A stretch of 64,000 nt of DNA from Rhabdaerophilum sp. SD176. GTDB taxonomy: Bacteria; Pseudomonadota; Alphaproteobacteria; Rhizobiales; Beijerinckiaceae. Positions 16,992 through 25,142 of the stretch are shown here, piece by piece. The notes beneath the pieces are model-generated. The model worked only from the letters and a program-made list of their open reading frames with translations. It was not told where the DNA came from and made no database searches. Position numbers and translations under genes: made by a program. The first letter of the stretch is position 1; each line of letters begins with the position of its first letter. The stretch lies in assembly GCF_030143245.1 (NCBI RefSeq), contig NZ_JARJNS010000003.1, forward strand, positions 1 to 64,000, read 5' to 3'.

Positions 16992-17714
16992 CTAGCGCAG
17001 CTTCATGTCCAGCCGCACGAGATCACCGCGATAAATTCCATCCGCCAGAAGCACGACGAATCCGTCGCGATCGACCGCCGTGCGCTGGACGAATGCGACC
17101 GGAGAATTGAGTGGCAATTCGAGAAGCTTCGCGGTTTCGATATCCGCTCCGCCGATTGTCAGGGTCTGCCGCGCATCGGTGATCTCAATGCCTGGCACAT
17201 CGGCCACCAGTTTCAGTGCGGTCTTGGTACGGATGTCGTCCTCCGAGATTCGGGACCGCAGGCGCTCGTCAACAAATACTTCAGCCAGCAGGAAGGCCTC
17301 GCCCTCACGCGAGTGACGCCGCCGCAAGCGCCGATAGCCTGTGGCTGGTTCGCCGATGGCATGCGGGAAACTCGCCGGCATCTCGTTTGGCTGATCGTCG
17401 AGGATCTCGATGGTGGCGCCATCGCGGGCGCGCAAGAGGCCGGCGAAGTTCGTTTCCATCGTCAGCCACAATTGATCCTTCGGCTGCCAGCGTACGAAGG
17501 TACCCTTGGCCCGGAGCCGCTCGATCATCTGCTCCTGCTCGAGAATGCCCAGAGCCTGGCGCAGGGTGGCGCGCGCCACGCCGGTTTCCGCCGCCAGTGT
17601 GTCCACGGTCGGGATCTGCTCGCCGTGCTTCCACTGCCCTGTCTCGATCTTCCGACGAAACATGGTCGCTAACTGGATGTAGCGAGGGATAGGGCTCTGG
17701 TTGAGCGTATTCAT
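16992..17714 (-). CDS. GntR-family regulator, HutC-type (UTRA domain)
   Basis: Protein of 240 residues: winged helix at residues about 8-75 (PRYIQLATMFRRKIETGQW, GEQIPTVDTLAAETGVARATLRQAL) and a UTRA effector domain at about 90-235. HutC-type GntR proteins bind an operator and are released by a pathway metabolite. It is the first gene of the leftward catabolic operon and is divergent from the Bug/dioxygenase operon, so it is well placed to control both through the 104-base region between them. Confidence 0.85.
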   Translation of the reverse strand: MNTLNQSPIPRYIQLATMFRRKIETGQWKHGEQIPTVDTLAAETGVARATLRQALGILEQEQMIERLRAKGTFVRWQPKDQLWLTMETNFAGLLRARDGATIEILDDQPNEMPASFPHAIGEPATGYRRLRRRHSREGEAFLLAEVFVDERLRSRISEDDIRTKTALKLVADVPGIEITDARQTLTIGGADIETAKLLELPLNSPVAFVQRTAVDRDGFVVLLADGIYRGDLVRLDMKLR

Positions 17715-17744
17715 GACTTTCCCGACTTCCTGACGTTGCGTGGC

Positions 17745-17773
17745 ACATTGCCCCCTTGCCCATAAAAGGTCAA
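17745..17773 (-). promoter_or_regulatory. Candidate promoter of the GntR-led catabolic operon
   Basis: On the minus strand TTGACC (17768-17773) and CAATGT (17745-17750) are separated by exactly 17 bases, and the predicted start lies about 24 bases before the GntR ATG. The opposing operon begins at 17819 with GGGAGG ahead of its ATG, so the two promoters must overlap in this 104-base region. No clear GntR operator palindrome was found. Confidence 0.45.
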
Positions 17774-17818
17774 TAGTATAGCTGTTTGATGAAATAGCGA
17801 ACAATCAGGGAGGCAAGA

Positions 17819-18799
17819 ATGAAATCGGACCGTATGAAATGGGGTGCCGCTATTGTAGCTGGTCTTATGGCCGTTGGAATAGCCCTGCCTGCGACCGCCC
17901 AGGAATATCCGGTCAGGGCCATTACGCTCGTTGTCCCGTTCCCGCCGGGTGGCTCCACCGATATCGCTGGCCGCTTCCTCGGCGAGAAAATGTCCGAGAT
18001 TCTCAAGCAGCCGGTCATCGTTGAAAACCGGGCCGGCGCAGCCGGAGCGGTCGGCATCCGTGCCGTCGCCAGCGCTCCACCCGACGGATACACGCTGGGT
18101 GTCAGCGGCGTTGGCCCCTCCGCCATTCTCCTCGCTCTCGGGCGCGATATCGGCTACGACCCCTCGAACCTCACCTATATCGGCCATATGGGATCGACTG
18201 CGCTGCTGCTGGGCGCGCGAACGGATCTCAATGTGAAGTCACTGGCCGACATGACGGCTCTGGCGAAATCCAGGCCAGGAGCCCTCAATTTCGGCACATC
18301 GGGTGCCGGTTCTCCCGGCCATCTCGCGATGGAACTGCTGTTGTCCCGGATCGGCGTGACGATGAACCATGTTCCCTATCAGGGGAACGCGCCGCTTCTG
18401 AATGATCTCATTGGCCGCCATGTTGACATCGGTGTGCTGACCATGCCGGGGACACCCGAGCATGTGAAGGCCGGCAAGGTGCAGGGAATCGTTGCGCTCG
18501 GCGGCGAACGGACGACGGACCTGCCGAACCTGCCAACCGTCCGGGAATCAGGGGTGCCCGATTACGCGGTTGAGCTCTGGAACGTGCTGGTTGGGCCGAA
18601 GGGATTGCCGCAGCCTGTTGTCGACAAGCTTGCGGCAGCGCTGGCGACCGCAATGGCCGATCCAGAAGTGCGCCGGAAGCTTGTCGCCAGCAGCATTATC
18701 CCCGTCACCATGTCGCCGACCGAAGCCCGTGCTCTGGTCGAACGTGAGACCGTCACCTGGACGGCTGTCGTCAAGGCTGCCGGTGCGAAGGTTCGGTGA
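17819..18799 (+). CDS. Bug-type periplasmic substrate-binding protein (tripartite tricarboxylate transporter family)
   Basis: Protein of 326 residues with a signal peptide (residues 1-27, cut after ATA) and the Bug/TctC fold: YPVRAITLVVPFPPGGSTD near residue 30, VENRAGAAGAVG near 68 and a FGTSGAGSPGHL segment. These proteins bind carboxylates such as aromatic acids in the periplasm and deliver them to TctAB membrane subunits. No TctA or TctB gene is in this window, so it is an orphan here. It heads the operon with the dioxygenase genes, which suggests an aromatic acid ligand. Confidence 0.9.
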   Translation: MKSDRMKWGAAIVAGLMAVGIALPATAQEYPVRAITLVVPFPPGGSTDIAGRFLGEKMSEILKQPVIVENRAGAAGAVGIRAVASAPPDGYTLGVSGVGPSAILLALGRDIGYDPSNLTYIGHMGSTALLLGARTDLNVKSLADMTALAKSRPGALNFGTSGAGSPGHLAMELLLSRIGVTMNHVPYQGNAPLLNDLIGRHVDIGVLTMPGTPEHVKAGKVQGIVALGGERTTDLPNLPTVRESGVPDYAVELWNVLVGPKGLPQPVVDKLAAALATAMADPEVRRKLVASSIIPVTMSPTEARALVERETVTWTAVVKAAGAKVR

Positions 18800-18840
18800 G
18801 TTGGCCGTGCCATATATCGCCCCGAGCTGTGAGGTGTCCC

Positions 18841-19680
18841 ATGAGGCTTTTCTGGATAGCCTTCCTGTTGATCGGGCTCGCTACTGCGCATGCTCAGGCG
18901 CCGAAAATGCGTGAGATCGTGACCTACGATCATGTCTCGATCGACCTAACCTCGGAAGGGTCAGGCCCGCTGATCGTTCTGCTCCCGTCACGCGGTCGGG
19001 ACCTAGATGATTTTGATATTGTTGCAGCAGGCCTTGCACAGGCGGGGTTTCGGGTCCTGCGGCCACAGCCGCGCGGCGCGGGGGCCAGCAAGGGCCCCTC
19101 GGATGGCATCCGGATGCAGGATCTCGCCCGTGATGTTGCCTTTGTCATCGAGCGTGAAAAAGCCGGGCCTGCTGTGATTGTCGGGCATGCCTTCGGCAAT
19201 TGGGTAGCTCGAATGGTGGCGACGGATCACCGCCATCTGGTTCGCGGTGTGGCTTTGGTCGCCGCTGCCGCCAAGACCTTCCCCGACAGTTTGCGTGCGG
19301 ACGTCCAGCAATCCGCCAACGCAGCTCTTCCGAACGCAACGCGTCTCGAAGCCTTGCGCAGAGGGTTCTTCTTCCCCGGGCATGACGCTTCCGTCTGGCT
19401 ACATGGCTGGGCGCCGGAGGCCAACCGTATCCAGGGCCTCGCATCGGCGGCAACAAAGCAGGCCGAGTATTGGCAGGCTGGTGGCGTGCCAATCCTCGAC
19501 GTTGTGCCGGATTCAGATCCGTTTAAGCCGAAAGAAAAGTGGTTCGAGAGCCGCGAGGAATTCGGTGATCGCGTCACGGTGACCATCATCCCGAACGCCA
19601 GCCACGCGCTGATCCCCGAACAGCCTCAAGCGGTGGTCGAAGCCGTTGCGTCCTGGGCCCGGCGACTGCCGCAACCATAA
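18841..19680 (+). CDS. Alpha/beta-hydrolase-fold protein lacking the nucleophile serine
   Basis: Protein of 279 residues with a signal peptide (residues 1-19). The fold is clear (LIVLLPSRGRD, RPQPRGAGASKGP, and a C-terminal NASHALIPEQP histidine), but the nucleophile elbow reads G-H-A-F-G at residues 115-119, with alanine (codon GCC) where serine is expected. A normal serine-hydrolase mechanism is therefore not possible. It may be a binding protein, a lyase or an isomerase. I recall the same GHAFGN motif in related annotated proteins, so this may be a family trait. The ATG at 18841 is chosen because it begins the signal peptide. It lies between the Bug and pcaH-like genes. Confidence 0.75.
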   Translation: MRLFWIAFLLIGLATAHAQAPKMREIVTYDHVSIDLTSEGSGPLIVLLPSRGRDLDDFDIVAAGLAQAGFRVLRPQPRGAGASKGPSDGIRMQDLARDVAFVIEREKAGPAVIVGHAFGNWVARMVATDHRHLVRGVALVAAAAKTFPDSLRADVQQSANAALPNATRLEALRRGFFFPGHDASVWLHGWAPEANRIQGLASAATKQAEYWQAGGVPILDVVPDSDPFKPKEKWFESREEFGDRVTVTIIPNASHALIPEQPQAVVEAVASWARRLPQP

Positions 19681-19695
19681 CCGCAGGGGAGCGAC

Positions 19696-20409
19696 ATGAG
19701 CGATTGGCAACCATCCAACCATTTCCGGCCTTGGCCGGAGGGTGTTGAACCGAGTGTCCCGATCGAGGGATACCCCAACACTTGGACCTTCACGCCGCAG
19801 CGCGCGGCCTTCCCAAGACCCTTGACGCGCACCGAGGCGACTGGCCCGACTGAGCTTTGGCGCAAGCTGCCCTGCGGAGACAACAATCTCGCTGTGCTGC
19901 GGCCGGGGAGGATGGCTCTCGGTCAGTTCATGCGGATCTCAGGCCGGGTTCTTGGCGAAGACAGCCGTCCGATCCCGGGTGCGATCGTGGAACTTTGGCA
20001 GGCCAATGCCGCCGGTCGCTATGCACATTCGCATGATGGCAGCAAGGCACCGGTTGATCCTGACTTCCTAGGCCATGGCCGTGTCTTCTCGGACGAAGAA
20101 GGGCGCTACACTTTCTTCACCATAAAGCCCGGGGCCTATCCCGTTCCGGTCAAGGATGCCTGGTGGCGCCCTCCACATGTTCACTTTTCGGTTGTTGGCC
20201 CGTCATCGTTGTCGCGGCTTGTGACACAGATGTATTTCCCGGGCGACCCGCTGAACGAATGGGATCGCATCCTTCAATCGATACATAGCTCCGTGGCCAG
20301 AGCGCGGCTTGTTGCCCGGCAGATCCATCCCTCGGAGGCTGGAGACACCTTCCTCGCCTACCATTTCGATATTGTGCTGCGCGGGGCGCTTGCGACGCCG
20401 GAGGCCTGA
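19696..20409 (+). CDS. pcaH: Protocatechuate 3,4-dioxygenase beta subunit-like
   Basis: Protein of 237 residues, the usual length for PcaH. All iron(III) ligands are present with the canonical spacing: Tyr109 (AAGRYAH), Tyr148 (KPGAYPV), His161 and His163 (RPPHVHFS). The subunit holds the catalytic iron and opens protocatechuate to 3-carboxy-cis,cis-muconate with oxygen. It sits one base upstream of the alpha subunit. Because the linked genes are not a standard pcaBCD set, the true substrate could be a protocatechuate analogue, such as a substituted or sulfonated catechol. Confidence 0.85.
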   Translation: MSDWQPSNHFRPWPEGVEPSVPIEGYPNTWTFTPQRAAFPRPLTRTEATGPTELWRKLPCGDNNLAVLRPGRMALGQFMRISGRVLGEDSRPIPGAIVELWQANAAGRYAHSHDGSKAPVDPDFLGHGRVFSDEEGRYTFFTIKPGAYPVPVKDAWWRPPHVHFSVVGPSSLSRLVTQMYFPGDPLNEWDRILQSIHSSVARARLVARQIHPSEAGDTFLAYHFDIVLRGALATPEA

Positions 20410-20410
20410 G

Positions 20411-21022
20411 ATGATGAAACCACCACTTCAACTGCCCCTGTCATCGCACACGATTGGACCATTCTTTCCACCGCATTTCTTTTCCGAAGCCGATAACGAC
20501 CTGACCCGGGTATCGCGGGACGCTGCGCCTACCAGATCGGGAACACCCTATATCTTGCGCGGAACCGTGATGAAGGAGGGGCGGATTCCTGTTCCAAACG
20601 CCATCCTCGAGTTCTGGCAGGCCGATTCCTCGGGGCGTTTCCGCCATCCGCTCGATCCTGCCCATGCCGAAGCCGATCCGGATTTTCTGGGCTGGGGGAG
20701 AGACTGGACCGACCTCGAGGGCTGCTACAGTTTCCGGTCTGTCCTGCCCAAGGGTTATGCCGAAATCGGGACGGTCCGGGCGCCCCATGCCAATCTGAGG
20801 GTGATGGGCGCCGGCTTGATGAACCCCGTCTGCACCACCGTATTCTTCCCGGATTTTGCCTTGGAAAATGCCAAAGACCCGGTCTTGAATGCTGTTCCGC
20901 CAGAATTGCGGCAGCGCCTCGTTGTCGCAGAACGCGCGCCTGAGAACGGGGTCCGCGTCTTCAGCTTTGATATCCTCCTGCGGGGAAGCGCCGAAGACGA
21001 AACGCCATTCTTCCAGGATTGA
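20411..21022 (+). CDS. pcaG: Protocatechuate 3,4-dioxygenase alpha subunit-like
   Basis: Protein of 203 residues of the PcaG type, starting at the ATG one base after the pcaH stop. It opens with LPLSSHTIGPFFPPHFF, typical of the alpha subunit, and has LEFWQADSSGRFRHP where the beta subunit has its first tyrosine ligand, so it carries no iron itself. It forms the alpha-beta dimer with the upstream protein and shapes the substrate pocket. Its stop codon directly touches the stop of the converging reductase gene, leaving no room for a terminator. Confidence 0.85.
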   Translation: MMKPPLQLPLSSHTIGPFFPPHFFSEADNDLTRVSRDAAPTRSGTPYILRGTVMKEGRIPVPNAILEFWQADSSGRFRHPLDPAHAEADPDFLGWGRDWTDLEGCYSFRSVLPKGYAEIGTVRAPHANLRVMGAGLMNPVCTTVFFPDFALENAKDPVLNAVPPELRQRLVVAERAPENGVRVFSFDILLRGSAEDETPFFQD

Positions 21023-22021
21023 TCAGCCTCGATTGACCTCAAGCAAGCGCAACAGCGCATGGATACCGGTGAGCAAAGGAGCGGGATAGCCAAGATGCTG
21101 TGACAGCTCGACGAGCCCCCCGATGATCGGTCCGATCTCAAGGCTGCGCCCTGCTTCCAGATCCTGAAGCATGGACGTACGGAAGGCGCCGAGTTTGCGC
21201 GTTACCCCAATCCGCGCCTCCGCATCGCCCAGTTCGGGCAATCCGATGAGGCCACACATTCCGGCCATTTCAGCCATCATGCCACGGATAAGCGCAAGGG
21301 TCCCGGGATCATCGATCAGTTGGGCGGCATCGGCCTTTGTCAATGCACTCAGGGGGTTCATGTTGGAATTGCCCCAGAGCTTGCTCCAGACTTCACCGCG
21401 AATATCCGCAACCCGCTGTGCCGGCAGGCCGCCTGCGACAAGGGTTTGCGCTATTGCGGTGCTTTTGCCCTCACCGGCGGGATCACCGAGGAGCAAGCGA
21501 TCCGCCTTCAGGATACGGATGCACCCGGGGCTTTCGACGCGGCTCGCGGCATGCACAACAGCTCCGATCACGCGATGCGCTGGCATCAGGCCTTTGAGCG
21601 TGCCGTCAGGATCGACCGATTGCAGCGTCAGCCCGTTCGCGGGGCCGCCAAAATGATCCAGGAACCACCATGGAATGCCATTGATCACCGGAAGAACGAT
21701 TGTTTCCGGGCCCAGCAAGGCAGCGATCAGAGGTGCGTTGGCCGGCAGGTCATGGGCCTTCAGCCCGAGCACCAGAAGCTCCGCAGCAGGCAACGCTCTC
21801 GGATCGTCACTTGCCCGAATACCGAAGGCCTCCCGACGGTCGCCGTCCATGAGCACAAGACCAATTTCGCGAAGTGCGGCCAGGCTTCCACCGCGAGCGA
21901 GGATAGAAACGTCATGGCCGGCCCGGCAGAACCCCGCGGCAATCCAGCCCCCGATCGCGCCTGCTCCGAGAACGGTCACGCGGCGGCCGGCAAATTCCTG
22001 TACGGATTGGCTGGATATCAT
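21023..22021 (-). CDS. 2-Dehydropantoate 2-reductase family protein (ApbA/PanE-like)
   Basis: Protein of 332 residues with an N-terminal Rossmann motif (VTVLGAGAIGGWIAAGF), the middle VLGLKAHDL segment, and the PanE C-terminal helical domain with the catalytic lysine in EVWSKLWGNSNMNPLSAL. Authentic ketopantoate reductase makes pantoate for CoA; divergent members reduce other 2-oxo acids. Its position against the dioxygenase operon suggests a catabolic 2-oxo acid rather than pantothenate. The ATG at 22021 is chosen; a TTG nine bases upstream is nearer to AGGAG and is possible. Confidence 0.8.
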   Translation of the reverse strand: MISSQSVQEFAGRRVTVLGAGAIGGWIAAGFCRAGHDVSILARGGSLAALREIGLVLMDGDRREAFGIRASDDPRALPAAELLVLGLKAHDLPANAPLIAALLGPETIVLPVINGIPWWFLDHFGGPANGLTLQSVDPDGTLKGLMPAHRVIGAVVHAASRVESPGCIRILKADRLLLGDPAGEGKSTAIAQTLVAGGLPAQRVADIRGEVWSKLWGNSNMNPLSALTKADAAQLIDDPGTLALIRGMMAEMAGMCGLIGLPELGDAEARIGVTRKLGAFRTSMLQDLEAGRSLEIGPIIGGLVELSQHLGYPAPLLTGIHALLRLLEVNRG

Positions 22022-22361
22022 GGTTTGCAATGTCTCCTGCTGGGTTCATGAAATCGCCAGTTCGCGGTAATGGCGCATTTCCCGGTTCGTTGAATGCGCC
22101 ATGCTGCGTGGTGCCGCAACTCGCGCCAGAAAGTCGCGGGATCACGGTTGGCCGGCGTTTCAAATCGTGGGGCTGTTTGGCACGTGGGGCATAGAAACCT
22201 CGACTTGCGGCGCAAAAGCAGCGCGCCCGACCGGCTGCGACAGGGAATTCTTGTACCGAAACCAACGGCGACCCAAGCGGCTTGACAGATCATGATCCTA
22301 TAGGTCAGTTTAATGACCTAAATTGACATCAAGTCAACATCAAGCACCTCGGGAGGGTATC
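22022..22361. promoter_or_regulatory. Divergent regulatory region with two inverted repeats
   Basis: This 340-base spacer separates the leftward reductase from the rightward TRAP binding protein. It has a perfect inverted repeat TAGGTCA-N6-TGACCTA (22301-22320) and, three bases later, TTGAC-N5-GTCAA (22323-22337), both just upstream of GGGAGGG and the ATG at 22362. TTGACA also occurs at 22282. The first repeat looks like an operator for a dimeric regulator of the TRAP gene. No regulator gene lies beside it. Nothing else was recognised in the spacer. Confidence 0.5.
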
Positions 22362-23480
22362 ATGGCCGGGTCGGATCAATCAAAGAAGCATATCTCTCGC
22401 CGGACCATGGTTTCAGGCGCGGCGGTTGCGAGCGGCTTTGTCGCTGCAAAGCCTGCCTTGGCGCAGGCCATGCCGGAATTTAAGTGGCGCATGCCCATGT
22501 TCGTGCCCCGCACTGTGGACTCGGTGGTCGACGCTGCAAACGATTTCATCCGTCGCGTTTCCGAAGCGACAGGTGGAAAATTCCAGATCCAGCCCTTCAG
22601 TGCCGGCGAGATTGTGCCGGGAGGCCCGGCCCTGCTGGATGCTGCGGAAGCGGGCACGGTAGAATGCGCGTTCACCCTGTCCTATTATTCGTTTGGCAAG
22701 GATCCCGCCTACGCATTCGGCACCACCTTGCCTTTCGGCTTCGATACGCGCGGTCAGGCTGCGTGGCTCTTCAAGGGCGGTGGCCTGAAGCTGCTCAATG
22801 AATTTTTCAATGCGCGTGGCACGCACGGCCTTCCGGTTGGCAATTCAACCGCGCAGATGGGTGGTTTCTTCCGGAAAGAAATCAACAAACTGGAGGATCT
22901 CCGGGGTCTCAAGATGCGGATCCCGGGGCTTGGCGGGATCGTCATGTCAAAGCTTGGCGTCGTCCCGCAGCAACTGACGCCTGGCGATGTCTATCCATCG
23001 CTCGAGAGAGGCACAATCGATGCGGCCGAGTGGGCCGGCCCATACGACGATTTCAAGTTCGGCCTCCACAAGGTTGCACCCTTTTACTATGCGCCGGGCT
23101 GGTGGGAGCCGCAGGCCACAATCATGTGCTTCATCAACAAAAAGAAATGGGACGAACTGCCGGATATCTACAAGTCAATCCTGGAAACGGCAGCAACCGC
23201 CACCTGGAGCACACATATCGCCAATTATGACATGATCAATTCCGGCGGGCTCAGGCAACTGGTGACAGCTGGTGCCAAGATCCGGTTTTTCTCCAAGGAA
23301 ATCCTCGACGCATCCTATGCCGCAGCCTTCCAGGTCTTCGACGAGTTGCGGGCAAAGAGCCCGGATTTCGCAAAGATCTACCCCCACTGGCTCAAGGCGT
23401 TGGAAGAGTATGAAATCTACGCCCGGGTTGGAGAGGCCGCCTATACGAACTATGTCCACCGAAAGCGTTCGGGCGGCTAA
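22362..23480 (+). CDS. TRAP transporter substrate-binding protein (DctP/TakP type)
   Basis: Protein of 372 residues. The N-terminus (ISRRTMVSGAAVASG, cut after ALA near residue 34) is twin-arginine-like, so it is probably exported folded. The body is a DctP-family binding protein: GGKFQIQPFSAGEIVPGG near residue 75, the LEDLRGLKMRIPGLGG segment with the carboxylate-binding arginine, and DVYPSLERGTIDAAEW near 215. Such proteins bind organic acids for TRAP transport. The DctQ and DctM membrane subunits are not in the window. GGGAGGG precedes the start. Confidence 0.85.
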   Translation: MAGSDQSKKHISRRTMVSGAAVASGFVAAKPALAQAMPEFKWRMPMFVPRTVDSVVDAANDFIRRVSEATGGKFQIQPFSAGEIVPGGPALLDAAEAGTVECAFTLSYYSFGKDPAYAFGTTLPFGFDTRGQAAWLFKGGGLKLLNEFFNARGTHGLPVGNSTAQMGGFFRKEINKLEDLRGLKMRIPGLGGIVMSKLGVVPQQLTPGDVYPSLERGTIDAAEWAGPYDDFKFGLHKVAPFYYAPGWWEPQATIMCFINKKKWDELPDIYKSILETAATATWSTHIANYDMINSGGLRQLVTAGAKIRFFSKEILDASYAAAFQVFDELRAKSPDFAKIYPHWLKALEEYEIYARVGEAAYTNYVHRKRSGG

Positions 23481-23608
23481 CCGGCCCGCCCTCGAATTGA
23501 ATTGGCGGGGACAGCGAGGCCCCCGCCAATCCGGAACCCTTGGCGACTTGGTGCTCGTTCAGTCGATCTTCTGGATAAAGATGCCCTAGTTTTCGGCATG
23601 GCGACGCA

Positions 23609-23668
23609 TGTCCGGTTCCGATTTGCTCCGTTGGGGGCAAGAATGACCGCAATGCGGGCGCGAAGCGG
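23609..23668 (+). repeat. 60-base intergenic element, copy 1
   Basis: First of three intergenic segments of equal length that share their two ends (TGTCCGGTTC at the left, TGCGGGCGCGAAGCGG at the right) while the middle diverges. Lies between the TRAP binding protein and the converging TetR gene. Copy 2 is at 28314-28373 and copy 3 at 30818-30877. Confidence 0.5.
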
Positions 23669-23698
23669 TCTATGGAAACCGAGCCTCAGAGACGCCCC

Positions 23699-24316
23699 TC
23701 ATGGCAATGGTATCAGAGCCAAGCTCAACCGGGCAAAGCATCTCGACATCGCTTGTTGCAGTTCGATATCAGACATTTGAAGCGTCCGGAGCGTGTCCGA
23801 CTGTAGAATACTCGCCAGACCATGAAGGGTCGACCAAACAAACATGGCGTCGAGACTGGCACTGGATGGGTGAAATTCACCGGCAGGCCGCAGTTTCATG
23901 TCTTTGAGCCGATCCCGCAGCAGCGCAAATGCGCGTTGGGCATTCCGCATCATCTGGGGATGCGCGTCCGGGTCGGGCATCGGCGTATTGAACATGAGCC
24001 GATACTTAACCGGATGAAGTTGTGCATAGGCCATGTACCGCTCACCCATCCCCCGAAGGTCAATGAAGGGGTCAGTACTGGGCGGTCTTTGGTCGAGGAA
24101 CATCGCGAACTCGTCGAAGCATCGTGCAAGGATTTCCGCGAGAATATGGTCGCGACTTGGAAAATGCTTGTAAGGCGCCTGATGCGAAACGCCGAGACGG
24201 CGCGCCACTTCGCGAAGACTCAAGCCTTCGATTCCGGCATCCTCGATGATCTGCAAGGCTTCGCTGATGCAGGCTTCACGCAGATTGCTTGGGCCGGCTT
24301 TGGGCTTTGCTGCCAT
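23699..24316 (-). CDS. TetR/AcrR-family transcriptional regulator
   Basis: Protein of 205 residues with an N-terminal TetR helix-turn-helix (residues about 12-58: ISEALQIIEDAGIEGLSLREVARRLGVSHQAPYKHF) and a ligand-binding C-terminal half of the TetR_C_33-like type. It overlaps the end of the SDR gene by 41 bases, so the two are transcribed together leftward. Two near-identical 15-base palindromes in the SDR/MFS promoter region are the likely operators, so it probably controls its own operon and the divergent MFS/hydrolase operon. Confidence 0.85.
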   Translation of the reverse strand: MAAKPKAGPSNLREACISEALQIIEDAGIEGLSLREVARRLGVSHQAPYKHFPSRDHILAEILARCFDEFAMFLDQRPPSTDPFIDLRGMGERYMAYAQLHPVKYRLMFNTPMPDPDAHPQMMRNAQRAFALLRDRLKDMKLRPAGEFHPSSASLDAMFVWSTLHGLASILQSDTLRTLQMSDIELQQAMSRCFARLSLALIPLP

Positions 24317-25121
24317 CGTGATGTTTCGTTCTGCTGGCCATGATGGCGCTCAATATCATGGTTCGGACAAACCGTGGCAACGTCGCCAGCGAGTTAATCA
24401 GGACTTTCGACAGGATTCCCGGCTTGACGGTCGTCTTGCGGCCCAACGCCGCTATGGTCTCGCGGGCAACGCTCCTCGGATCGGCGGAATTGGCCGGAGA
24501 CAGGTTCGAACGCGTGGCAAACCCTGTCTCGACCGGCCCGGGGGCGCAAGACAACACGTCGATTCCAAATGGCTTGAGGTCGATGGCCAGACCTTCTGCA
24601 AGCGTTTGGATATAGGCCTTGGTCGCAGCGTAATGGGCGGCATTGCCAACCCCCTGAAACCCGACGATCGAACCGAAGAAGATCAGGCCCCCTTTCTTAC
24701 GCCTGGCAAAGCGAGCGGAGAAATCCTTGGCCATGACAAGGACTGCTCGGCAATTGACATCGAGCATGTCGATCTCATCCTCGACATCCGTGGCGAGGAA
24801 ATTTCCGGCGGTTCCAAACCCAGCGCTCGCGACGAATAATCCGACATCGAGGGCCTCGCAATCGAGAAGCGCCTGCTCGACATCCTCGGCTTTCCCGAGA
24901 TCGGCAACGATCACCCGTGTCTCGATGAAATTTGATTGCCGGACTTCCGTAGCGATCTGATCCAGAAGCTCGCCTCGACGGGCGACAAGAACGACGTTCA
25001 ATCCTCGTTGTGCCAGATCCCGGACGATCTCGCGGCCAATCCCGTCTGAAGCCCCGGTCACGACTGCCCACGGGCCGTATCGATCCAGCCATGATTTGCC
25101 TGCATCGCTTTGCGTTATCAT
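24276..25121 (-). CDS. Short-chain dehydrogenase/reductase
   Basis: Protein of 281 residues of the classical SDR family: cofactor motif VTGASDGIGREI near residue 21, NNAG-equivalent VASAGFG, catalytic serine in GSIVGFQGVG, and YAATK with the catalytic tyrosine and lysine. A basic tail (SRTKHHDGSKAQSRPKQSA) follows. The ATG at 25121 is preferred over one 30 bases upstream because the latter lies nearer the operators. It reduces or oxidises a hydroxyl/carbonyl group of an unknown substrate. Co-transcribed with the TetR gene. Confidence 0.85.
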   Translation of the reverse strand: MITQSDAGKSWLDRYGPWAVVTGASDGIGREIVRDLAQRGLNVVLVARRGELLDQIATEVRQSNFIETRVIVADLGKAEDVEQALLDCEALDVGLFVASAGFGTAGNFLATDVEDEIDMLDVNCRAVLVMAKDFSARFARRKKGGLIFFGSIVGFQGVGNAAHYAATKAYIQTLAEGLAIDLKPFGIDVLSCAPGPVETGFATRSNLSPANSADPRSVARETIAALGRKTTVKPGILSKVLINSLATLPRFVRTMILSAIMASRTKHHDGSKAQSRPKQSA

Positions 25122-25142
25122 TGAGCGATCTTCCTTCGATAT

